Shown piece by piece: positions 42,807 through 53,900 of a stretch of 64,000 nucleotides of DNA. Positions within the stretch are counted from its first letter, which is position 1, and each line of letters starts with the position of its first letter. A program made the position numbers and the translations under genes. The notes beneath the pieces were generated by a model, which was not told the DNA's origin, ran no database searches, and saw only the letters and a program-made list of their open reading frames with translations. Origin of the DNA: Chrysaora quinquecirrha (Eukaryota > Cnidaria > Scyphozoa > Semaeostomeae > Pelagiidae); NCBI GenBank assembly GCA_014526335.1, contig JACTAT010000010.1, positions 4,699,282-4,763,281 on the forward strand, given 5' to 3'.

Positions 42807-45800
42807 ATGGCGTTGCAAAGGAGAACAAATGTGAGTTGATTTGTGTAGTTTTTCACTGTTTCTTAAATGTGTACGAATCAGATTTGAGCGTCTGAATATT
42901 CTTTACAATGTACTCGTATTGTTAGACCATTTTAGAGAGCTTTCAAACATGATATCGTTTCATAATGGGGAAATATTATTGACAAAATTGACTTGACTGA
43001 CTTTCCCTTTTTCTATAATTTTATTCAATCCATGTTTTACCATCTACTTTAGGTAAGGCTGCCTCCAGAAGTCAACAGAATTCTATATATCAGGTATGAC
43101 TGCCCGTGACCAATACTGGCTGCTTTGAATTCTACTTTGACAATTTCTTAGGTATATTTGCGGTAGGCCTATCGACGTGGATGTACAGACAGCGAGCCAG
43201 TTTCCAGAGTGTGTACCCCAGAATGTTGTAAGTTGTGCACCCCAGAATAGAAGCCACTTGTAAAAGACAATAGAAGCCGCACAGCAAAGTGGTGTAACAG
43301 ATTATTTTGGGGCCAGACTTGAACTTGTGTGTACTGCCCACCGAAGACTATTATTCTTTGAATAATAGAGGCATTATTTTCTATTGTTTCACCAAAATTG
43401 CTCACTAAACTTCTTCGCTGTGCACAGAAAAGTTTCTGCTCTCTGGGCTTGGGGCGTTGAGGAATATTTTGCTCTGGATTCTTCTAAAAATGAAAATTTT
43501 TCCTTATTCTAGACACAGGGGCACTGGAAGTACTAGGGCAATGGGGGCAATTGACCCCCTTACCATCATGAAAATTGTGAAATTCGCTGATTTTCCTATT
43601 GTTTTGCTCTGAATTTGTTGCTTCTGCCCTCACTTCATGGTGTCCCAATGCTTTGCTTCTGACGCCACTGTCAAGACAAAGATAACAAAATCAGCAACAG
43701 GAATGCTCTATCCATTAAATTAAGGGATCAACCAGGAATAAAACAATTTCAGAAAGAAAGAAGTTAAACATCAGGCAGAAGTTTTCTTGATTGACCGTAG
43801 AAATCTTGCTCAGAAAACAAGGAAAAGGAACGAATTAACGAATATCCATCCTCCTCTTTAGCCTCTTCCATAATATCATTCTTTTCTTGTTTTTGGATGT
43901 CAAGGAAATGAAAGTTAAAGATTTATCTTGAAAAACATTGGGGGCCTCTTTTGGCCCCAAAGGCTTGAAGGCCCTTAGGAGTTTCTCTTGCTCCAACCTG
44001 AGTCAAATATGCCACTAAATCGACAGTTTCTCTTGGAGAAAATAGAATAACAATTAAGGTAATTTCTTTTTGCCTTTCAGGAATCTCCCTTACAGAATTA
44101 CTTCTGAAGAACTTTACGATATCTTTGGAAAATATGGTGCCATTCGACAAATTCGGCTGTAAGTCAGAAATTAAAATTTTAAAAGAAACATTGTTAAGTC
44201 AGTTTTGAAACATTTTAAAGTCATTTCTGAATCAATTTTTTTTAAGTCAGTTTTTGTGATTCTTTTAGAGGAAATACAAACGAGACGAGAGGAACTGCAT
44301 ATGTTGTTTACGAAGATATATTTGATGCAAAAAATGCCTGCGATCATTTATCTGGATTCAATGTTTGCAACAGATACCTTGTTGTATTATACTATCAACC
44401 AAACAAGGTAAAATTCACATATTACATTTACAGGCTAGCGAATCTATAATCGCTACTGTGGTGGACTGTGGTGGTAGTTTCTGCTTACTGTGGTGGATAA
44501 TCACTACTTGTGGTGGGTATGCTTGCGGTGGTGGCAGTTTTGGAGTACTGTGGTGGATAATCACTACTTGTGGTGGGTTTATGCTTGCAGTGGTGGCAGT
44601 TTTGGCGTACTGTGGTGGTTTTTCTTGCTTGATCTATAGAGTTTTGCTATGATTTCGTATTCACCACATAAAGCATTATAAACCACCACAAGTTGTGATT
44701 ATAGATTCGCTAGCGTGATTTATTTAAATGAAAAGTCTTCCAGTTGTAAAAAACTACTATACAGCAGAAAATTCGGATAACCGAGGACAACAATTTCACT
44801 TGCTAACCTTCCATTCAAGCTTATTGTTACTGCCCACAGGTAATTAGTAATTACTCAAATGAATTGCAGACGAATTGGTAGAAATTTTTTGATGCGAAGT
44901 AGTTACATTACATACCACCAAAAAATTTTATTGTTTCTGATCAATTTAAAACTGGTGAAAACAAAATATAAACTGATTTCGTATAGCGAATGGTTATAAT
45001 AATACAGTAATTATATTGGGCAAAGATTCAAAGTAGTGAGGTTAACATTTGGTTAATCTAAAGAAGGGTTAAGAAGTTTTTTGCGTTTCGGAAAATTTAG
45101 GTTCAGATAATCAAGATTCGGATAATCAAGGTTCGGATTATCGAGGATGTACTGTATTGCAAAACAAGAATCGTTTCTATGAACATTCTAAAAGGTTTCG
45201 GGGTTTCATTACAAGCAATGCAACCTTTCTATGATAATCTAATCATTTGGTTTTATCCTTTGATGTCCTATCCTGTGGCATCATGACATACATGCTTGTT
45301 TAATAAAGAACCACTTTAGGAAGAAGGAATCTTAGGAAGAAGGTCGAAACATAGACATTATAGGCCTACTACTTATTATTATATGGTGTTCAAAATACCG
45401 CTGTTCGGACCGGAAATGGCTCCATCTGATTAGTTCTTCGTCGGTCTGTAAAAGCCGTTTTTTCGAGCCATATTGACCGGCTTTTTCTTGGAAACATTAG
45501 CCATCAAAATTTGAAGATATTCTATATGATCCTCGAACACCATACGATATTGATAAACGATATTGATATTGATCGCCTTTATTGATAAACTGGTCGATCA
45601 ATGCTTGAAAATATTAGAACCTCAGCTTCTTACAAGGACCTCACTACGTTCGGTTCGTACGTCATGCTTCGTCCGAATATTTCTAGCATTGACCTCGCAA
45701 TCGTTCAATAACCACGTAAGATTTCTTCAATTTTGAATATGACTGCATGCAATCAAGAATTAGGAAGCCAGTTCCATTCATTTGCAGTCAAAACCTGCAT

Positions 45801-46196
45801 AAGTTGTATGCTACTCATGTATCAAATGTTTCCTTTAGTAGTTTACAGTTTGGTCACATACAAGGGCCTTCTTATAATAGTCATGGTACTAAATATGCAC
45901 TTAAAATTAAGGAAATTAAGGAACTTTTGATGCTACTAATTAATCAAGGGCAAAATCTTAGGAACTTCGAACCTATGGCCAGGATTTCAGCACTAGCCAT
46001 GCAACTGGCATTAAATACACCATTTCATGTTCGCCTCGCCGGTCGAACTGTGTCCATTGTCTGGACATTTTAGATATTTGAAATTGATTGTCATCCTGAA
46101 TTCCTTTCCTAGATGTTTCAGAAAATGGATAAAGACAAAAAGAAAGAAAACATCGAAAATCTCAAAGCAAAATATGGCGTTCCTGGTGACAAATAA
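42807..46196 (+). CDS. SF3B6: SF3B6 (p14), branch-site-contacting splicing factor
   Basis: A single-RRM subunit of the SF3b complex in U2 snRNP; it binds SF3B1 and lies near the branch adenosine in the nucleus. Exons are 42807-42830, 43053-43093, 44081-44158, 44269-44407 and 46113-46196, phases consistent, stop TAA at 46194-46196. The protein reads [60 protein letters not shown] and [20 protein letters not shown], and ends [16 protein letters not shown]2 is ILYIRNLP and RNP1 is [10 protein letters not shown]. Length, about 121 residues, matches animal orthologues. ATG 42807 has A at -3 and lies in a short first exon typical of this gene. The last intron carries two MITEs. The protein is complete, with no odd residues. 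Confidence 0.97.
44434..44714. repeat. MITE with GCTAGCGAATCTATAATC ends and TGTGGTGG interior
   Basis: Left GCTAGCGAATCTATAATCGC and right GTGATTATAGATTCGCTAGC are inverted repeats. The interior is a short tandem (TACTGTGGTGGATAATCACT, TGTGGTGGG, GCAGTTTTGG) on one side and its complement CCACCACAAG on the other. Related CCACCA words occur at 37976-38045. Confidence 0.7.
44760..45156. repeat. pogo-like MITE, diverged relative of 4802-5052
   Basis: Left TACAGCAGAAAATTCGGATA and right CGGATTATCGAGGATGTACT then GTA, with repeated TCGGATAATCAAG near the right end. It lies in the SF3B6 last intron, about 45 bp from the element at 44434-44714. Confidence 0.55.
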
Positions 46197-46217
46197 ACTT
46201 TTATTTACTTCTTAAAG

Positions 46218-46223
46218 AATAAA
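46218..46223 (+). promoter_or_regulatory. SF3B6 polyadenylation signal
   Basis: AATAAA 22 bases after the stop codon, consistent with a short 3' UTR. Confidence 0.65.
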
Positions 46224-46571
46224 CATTGCTTTAAAGACTGTTTCTATCAAATGTAAGGTACGCTCCTGCTTCATGCGGAGATTACCTTTGTCAAAGAGTT
46301 ACAGTCTTACATTAGCCAGCAGTGGCACAGAAGGACAATAATCTACTTTGAAAATTGTCAGAAAGTGCGTAAATCAAAGTCACTTGACTAACTTAGAAGA
46401 ATCTACATCACATCCAACTTCCCTGCGGTGGGATGGCTATTCCAAAATAAGTTTTGTAAACATCTTGAAATCGTACTTATGTAGATTGTATAAAGATTGG
46501 TTCATCAAAAAGTAGCAGAGGTTTTTCTTCATATTTCCAATCTGTTTGCCATTATTTCCCATACACGATTT

Positions 46572-46787
46572 TATCTTATAAGAACAACCTTTATAAGAAA
46601 CACCAGGCTAAAGTTTGGGTCAAAATTTTTGCTATCTCCAAGATTATTTGAGATACGCACAAGCAAAGTTCACGGAAACTCATTTTAAACATGTTTTTGA
46701 GAAGGGTAGGGGGTGATAAATTGGCGAAAAATCACTTCAAAAACAGGCAGGCTGAAATCGAAACCAAGTGTTCTTATAAGAAAAAAA
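46572..46787. repeat. CTTATAAGAA-ended element, copy 1
   Basis: Begins TCTTATAAGAACAACCTTTA and ends GTTCTTATAAGAA. The interior has GAGAAGGGTAGGGGGTGAT and AAACAGGCAGGCTGAAA. The same interior words occur at 58309-58535, so this is a dispersed family. Confidence 0.55.
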
Positions 46788-46865
46788 GCGTGTATTATTC
46801 TAATGAGCATATATGATCGATTTAGTTCAACGCATAACAATTTCTGCAAGCAACAAATTTTTCGT

Positions 46866-46965
46866 GAGAAATTTTTTGCGACGTGGCCAAACAGTAAACA
46901 TTTTGTTTGACAAACAAATTTCAATTGTTTAATAAACAATATTTAATAATTTCGCCATATTTTTT
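46866..46965. repeat. CAAACATT-family MITE, right half
   Basis: Contains TTTGCGACGTGGCCAAACAG, AACATTTTGTTTGACAAAC and a degenerate ATTTAATAATTTCGCCAT end. Confidence 0.5.
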
Positions 46966-47045
46966 TCAATTAATTAAGAGAGCAACACTCTCGCACTTCC
47001 GAACAAAACCGATCCTGAAACACCATTCAGGCAATAGAAAACCTT

Positions 47046-47190
47046 TGTGGCATACCACAATATATGGGTTACGAGTTTGGACTGCATGATCACAGAGCCA
47101 ACGACGTTTCCACTGAGCTACAGAGTTCAACTAATTCGCTTAGTAACTCTCCAAGTCAGCTCCCCAACCCAAGGCTCTCCTCCTGTTTGA
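47046..47190 (-). repeat. second tRNA-derived SINE family, degenerate copy
   Basis: On the minus strand it reads TAGCTCAGTGGAAACGTCGT then TGGCTCTGTGATCATGCAGT, matching the copy at 59165-59435, with a decayed B-box. Confidence 0.55.
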
Positions 47191-47202
47191 ATTTTTTCCC
47201 CC

Positions 47203-47485
47203 GGTCAAATTATCAAACATTGTTTGCCAAACATTTGAGTTTTGCATGTGAAACACAATGTTTGACGGTTTGGCCACATTATAGCCACATTACAAAATAT
47301 CGCTCGTCAAACATTTTTTTGCTTGATACAAGAATAGAATGGTTTTGAAGTTTTTCAAACGCGTAGCTGAAGGAATTCGGCTTGTCAAGCAATGTTTTGC
47401 AACGCAGCCAAACAGTCAAACATTGTTTGTAAAGCAAATATCAAATGTTTGACCAACGATGTTTGATCGTTTGGCAAAGGCCTTT
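47203..47485. repeat. CAAACATT-family MITE
   Basis: From GGTCAAATTATCAAACATTG to ATGTTTGATCGTTTGGCAAA. It lies between SF3B6 and the PFK start, about 500 bp upstream of the chosen PFK ATG. Confidence 0.65.
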
Positions 47486-47867
47486 GTTTTGCGCTCATTG
47501 CAGAAGAAATTTAAAGAAAGAAACTTAGGAAACCTAGAATTATAAATATAAATGGTTACTATTAGAAAACTGAAGACATTGAATGAAATTAAAAACTATG
47601 TTTATGTAGTCCAAATACCAATATTAACTTTTAGTATGAACTCTTTGAAAAACGACGATAATAGGGCCCCACCTGTCTGTCAACAGGGAGTTGACTTTAG
47701 GCCTTCCCAGACCAGAAGGTCGAAGTGTGCAAGTCAGATCATCACTGCGTTTTTTCGTTCATTTCAACCGATCACTGAGATGATTTGGTTTGTGTTGAAC
47801 ATAATATCGTATGTTCTGAGAAGATTTCGCAGAGAAACAAGACAATTTGCGCTAAAAAGCCCTCAAG

Positions 47868-47987
47868 ATGTCGCAGATGCAGGAAACAGGACCGAGTTTG
47901 AATTCAGGTCTCCAGCATGGCGGCCTAGGCATTCCAGGTCACCCAGGAAGAGCCCGTCTGCTGACCCTCCAGAAACTTATTTCATGA
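47868..47987 (+). promoter_or_regulatory. upstream ORF overlapping the PFK start codon as ATGA
   Basis: A 39-codon frame from ATG 47868 to TGA 47985-47987, whose stop overlaps the PFK ATG at 47984-47986. Its peptide (MSQMQETGPSLNSGLQHGG...) looks protein-like. It is either a regulatory uORF in the leader or the true N-terminus thrown out of frame by an error. Confidence 0.4.
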
Positions 47988-50900
47988 ACAAACGAAATGG
48001 ACGTGGAAGGAAAGAGTCATTTGTCAGTGTTGAAGGTAGTGGGAAATCTATTGCTGTTCTTACAAGTGGTGGAGATGCACAGGGTAAGTGTAGGAATTCT
48101 CTGTTTTCTAATATGGTAGGGTGGGATATCTAGATTGGCCTTTTCAACTGGTGATCTTGAGGATTATTTTTATTTCTCTGCGTTTTCTACACTGTACAAT
48201 AAGTGTGATTGTCAGGATACTGGATTTGTTTTGAAATGCATACATCCTGTCTGACTCTTTGATACAGTAACTATTTTATTAATGCCATCCATCCATCTAT
48301 GGCACCATGAGAATTTCCGGTGATCTTATTGCTTTGGTTTGAATACTGTTTGATCTTATCCCTTTGTTTGCTTTTTAGGAATGAATGCTGCCATTCGTGC
48401 CGTTGCAAGGATTGGAATATATGCTGGTGCAAGAGTTTATGCAATTTATTGGGTAAGAATTTTTCACATCACCAGACACCCTATAGCTATAGGTTGAGAC
48501 TGGAGGCATCGTGGCCAGACTGGAAAACATGCAAGTTTTGGCCTACGCGTAGTTGCGACAAGATTGGAAAAACAATAGATTAATTAACATCACAATAGGT
48601 CAAACAATAGGAGAGGTGAGCATGTTTTCCAACCAGGCATCGTGGTCTACAGGGTGCTAGCCCCAGCTACGATAGTGTCACACCAAGGGTCAAGGCCTTT
48701 TAACATACTACTCAGATCCTAGCAACTGCCAGGTTGGAAAACATGCAAGTTTCAGTGCAAGCAGATTGGGAAAACAATAGGCTAATTAACAAGACAATAG
48801 GTCAAACAATAGGTGTGGGCATCATTGCAAGTGGGAACAAATTTTCCAACCTGGAGCGACTGGTGCTAAATACCACTTTCACCACGGAGTCAGAAATTTT
48901 ATTGGGGTACTGGCGTGGTAAAAACAATAGCTTAGTGTAAAACAATAGACATTTCTTTTGGCGTGAAGTCCAGTATTCTCTGGCGTGGCGGTAACACGGA
49001 ATGCACAATAGAAAAATACCCTTATTATTTTGAAGACAATGGCCTTTGGTGTAGGGCTTGCAAACAATTGGTCTGGACCAGATTTCACAGTTTGGAAAAT
49101 GTGGCGTGTTTTTGCTTGCAATTGGGATTTATCAGTAATGCACTTTTTGGGAAGCATTTGATCTACTACAATACCTCCGCCATTGGACACTCTAACAACA
49201 AACAAAATTATTTTTCTCAAATGTTGTTTATTTGTAGAAACAGCTCCATATAGCAGACATAAGGACAATAACATTTGTCCCACATTGTCCTTATTAGCCA
49301 TTTTAGATGTTGGCCCATACCATGCTGCATTTGGACGCATGTCAAAACCATTATAAAACCAATTTCCAGTTAGCTCCACATGGAGTTCCACAGGGTACAC
49401 CTGAGTTGAACCATTTGCTTAGAGCTCCTTCCCTGGTATGGCTGGGCATGACCAAGTTCAACTTGTAAAACAAATGTTGCTGTTTGTGCTATTATATTTG
49501 CACCTAACATTTCTTTTTCTGCTCAAACAGGGTTATCAAGGCCTTGTTGATGGTGGTGACAATATAAAAGAATTAAACTGGGAAAGTGTTACTGGAATAA
49601 ATCAACTGGTAAGAAGTTTGATGTGACACTTTGTCAAGCATTGGGTTCCATTGAGGGCTGATTTCTAAAGGGGGCTCCAGGGGCAACATCATAAGAGGGG
49701 TGTGATTCCTTTTGACCACACCCATATTTTCATTGATGCAAATATGATCCAGCATTAGGGAAGACCAGAAACACAATTTATCACAAGCAAGATACTCCTA
49801 GGCTTGGGCACAGACTCAGACTCTGTTGAAAATGTCCGGGTCTTGCTGCTGGTTATATACCCTTTAGAAATAAACAGATCAAAACTTATAAAGGTGCTAC
49901 GGAAAAGGAAATTAAACAATTGATGTCCACTCTACCTCAAGATTATTGCAAATGAAGTATATTTAGAATAACGATAATGGGAAAATTCTTAAAAGGATAC
50001 AATGCAAAAATTTTTGGGGAACTGTAAAATCAAAAATTATTTTGATAATGGAGGGAGCCCCCAGATACGACCACTGGTGCAACTGACCCCAAGTACCCTC
50101 AATTGTCATTTTCTCTATCTCAGATGATCCATGATATCCTCTGTTATCAATCATGAAAAGATGAAGAAACTTAAACACTATGCCAAAAAGTGGAAACTTG
50201 AATAATGAATATGTCATAATGCGTTTCTTCTGTTTTCAAGGGAGGAACTGTCATAGGAAGTGCAAGGTGCAAGGACTTCAGAACAAGAGAAGGAAGGAAA
50301 AAGGCTGCCCATAATCTTGTTTCAAGAGGAATTACTAACTTGGTAAACAGCATAATTGAAATTTGCATTCTTGAATTTTCTTTTGAGTATAATTGTTCCA
50401 TCCTAAACAACTTATTAAAGGAAAGTTGAAAATCACATTGTTTGGACCAGGTGTGCATTAGCAGGAAAACGAGAGTTGCAATAGCCATTACTGAACCTTC
50501 CCCAAGGAGGAAAGTTGATAACCACATTGTTTGGAATGGGCCAGGTATGTATAAGCATTAAAACAATGGTTGCAAAGACCATAGCTGAAATGTGAATCTC
50601 TAGAATCATAGTGCATCATCTTGCATCATTCATTGTGCCAACCTACAACTTATAAGTTTTGTGCTTCACTTGAAATATCCAATATATAATGGGGATGTTT
50701 GTGTCTTTACTAGTAAGGCCCCGGTATAATGTTGCAACATCACATCTTTTGTTGCATGGAGTTTCAAGGGTGAATTCAGGTATCTATCAGATTGGCGCAA
50801 CATGTCATCGCACAACGTTTTTCTGTTTTGAAATATATTGTGGATCTAGTCACTTTCAGCATAGTTGAATGTATGCTTGTATCAAACTTTGCATGGGCCT

Positions 50901-53900
50901 GGCAAGGCAATGCAACAGTTGCTAAATGCAGAAATTTAACAGCTAAATTTGACTCAAGAATTTTGCAATAATTGCTTGGTTGCCAAATGATGCAACATCA
51001 GCACAACAAATGTTGCATCATTTGGTTGCATCATTCGGCTAGGGCTTACTAGATACTAAATGGATCAAAAGTAACTAATATATTGGATTTCAAGGATGTC
51101 CGAAGCAATGCAGGGCGGCAAGGGCAGAAGCAACAATTTTAGGGCAAAACAATAGGAAAATAAAAGAATTTGGCAATTTTTCCGAGGGCAGGGCCGTGCT
51201 TCTGGCGCCCCTGTTGGATTTAGATCTATTGTGTCTCATTTCTTTGCTAGGTTGTAATTGGTGGTGATGGCAGTCTGACAGGAGCAAATACTTTCAGAAA
51301 GGAATGGCCGGATCTCTTAGCTGAACTTGCACAAGAAGGTGTGTACTGCTTCATAATTGTAGTCTTTATTGAGTCATAGCAGTGTTAAGTAATCTGCATG
51401 GTTCTATTGAATGATGCTTATCTGAAAGCATGCTTTCTGTTTCTTCTTACAAATCCGTTGTATAACTAACTGCAAAAGAATCTGTGTGAATAGAGTTTGT
51501 AATAGCTCTTGCATTGGCTAAGGCCAAGTTAATCAGTACATAGTTAAGGACTTCAAAGAAATATTTTGTTGGTTGTTTATTTGAAGGAAAAATCCCCTTG
51601 CAGTTGTAAACAGTTGTTTGAAATAACGTTTTCATAAACGAAACTATACAGTGTAATAATCATGTTTTCTTCAAATTTCCAGGACAGATCACACGGGGAA
51701 ATGCAGAACTTTATGGCTCTCTCAACATTGTTGGGATGGTGAGTTTGATAAAGAGCTAACTTCTGCCTGGTTTCCGTAAGATCAGTAATGATTGCTTGAT
51801 TATAACGCAATCTTTTGTTTTCCTGATGGCATGGTCATCTCAAAATCATAATGACTGTGCAAACTGTTTTTGTTGCAATCATCTCATTAATATCAGCTAA
51901 GACCACTGAAACCTCGTCCACACCGTGTGCGTTTTCAAAATATCTCGGTGCGCACGGAAACGAAAAAGTCGCTTTGGGGCATAGACATCAGAGATCATGA
52001 AACTCGCGTTTTCAAAAATTCCATCCTGCACACCGTCTTCGAAAAGGTCCGTTTGCCGGAACCGAAAATGCCTGTCACGTGTGGACGGCAGGCAGAAACG
52101 TAACAATGAATTTGCGTTTTCGATAATATTTGTATACGTATAGACCGGGCCTGAGTTTTGATCTTACTGTTATGAGATGACTGAATGCAATGAAACAATC
52201 GCGGAGTGTTAACATAGAATTTGACTGGATTAAACACGTACGATTTCTATTGTTCAGCTGCACTCTTATTTACATTAGACCATTAAAGATTACTTCTTGT
52301 GATGTGCATAACGTCTGATCATAGCAATCTTATGATAATCAGGCTAAATAATATTTCCGTTTTGAAGCACTGAATACTGCAAGATTTTTATGACTTTGAT
52401 GAAAATAAATTAAGATAGCATAAACAGAGAGCATGCTCAAAAGCTTTTTTCGTCTGACACTCCTCTCAGAGTGTAAACGTCAGAAACAGACTGAAACAAC
52501 TGACTAAGGAGGAAAGTTTGTTTTGGTTTGTTTATACCCTGAGGAGTGTCAGATCAAAGAAGCTCTTTAAGTATGACCAAAAAGATGTTCCTGCACTTTT
52601 TCGCTTTCTTGAAGTTTTATACAACTCAAAGAATTTTAGCGTATTTGGGAAAAAAGATTACTATATTTTATAATAAAATTAATTTTTTGTTAGGTTGGAA
52701 GCATTGACAATGATTTCTGTGGCACTGATATGACAATAGGTGCTGATTCTGCTTTGCACAGGTATAAGACAATTGTATCAGCATTCTTATAATTTGCTTG
52801 TCTGCTTTTATTAGCTGCTAGTTAATTTCATATTCAAACTCCAATTAATACGTAACTAGAACAACAAGAACCCGTGGACCTCCTCTGTTAAATATTCTCT
52901 GTTACCTATTGTAGTATGATCCTGTTATAACGTATTCGCTTATAATTTACTCTCGTATAAAGCGCACTAATAAAATTGTCCCCAGAGCCAAAGAACAAAC
53001 GAAAATACCATGTTTATAACGTACCTTGCTGGTCAAGTTCCTGGAGAATATGCCATTATATCTCTTTCTATTTAACATCTTTCTCTATTTTACAGAATAG
53101 TAGAATCTGTAGATGCAATATCCACTACTGCGGAGAGGTGAGGTTTTTTATGCCATCGACAGTGCTAATACCTCGAATATCGATCCTTATCAGACAAAAT
53201 ATGCTCTTAAAGCACAAAACCTCTCCAATCTATCTTTCCTTTCCTCTTTTAGTCACCAGAGAGCTTTTGTGCTGGAAGTTATGGGAAGGCACTGTGGGTA
53301 GGTTGTCCTCTCAGTGTTTCTAATGTATTACGACGCAACGAATTTGAATTATGCTAGAAACTCATGGCAGTTTATTGACACTTCGATACTGATGCTAGAA
53401 ACTTTGTGGTGATAAACTGACACTTTCTTTTCCTAGATATCTAGCTCTTGTCGCTGGAATAAGCGTTGGTGCAGATTGGGTAAGGATACCACTGTTTTAG
53501 CAATTAGAATAAGGACTTGACAGAGAGGGGCGTAACTTGCTGCAAAACTTATTTTTTTGTCATAATTTGTCGAGTAATTTCTTCTCTTTGAGACGGATTT
53601 TTATTTAAATTACCGCCCCGGGCACTTAATCAGAGAAATACAGTATATCCTGTTTTTATTGTGAAGTTTCACTTTGTTTTTTAGATATTTCTACCGGAGT
53701 GGCCTGTTGAAGATGGTTGGGAGCACCATTTGTGCCAACAATTGAGAAAGGTAAGGGCAAGCCTAAGAAACCCTGCATAATTTGTAGACCAAAGCTTAAA
53801 AAAGTTGAGTGTATTTGTTTCTCAGCTGTGTAAACACATGTAAATGTTTTTGTTGTTTTTTTAGGGCAGAGAAACTGGACGTTTGCTAAGCATAATAATC

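Noticed and set aside
47552..47983. PFK start at 47552
   Set aside because: Would add about 144 residues with a hydrophobic patch not expected in a cytosolic PFK; ATG 47984 gives the usual N-terminal length. Kept as an open question in the findings.
48879..49400. 173-residue minus-strand frame inside a PFK intron
   Set aside because: Long for chance, but no recognisable motif or splice partner, and it spans a repeat with ACAATAG words. Left uncalled rather than named.
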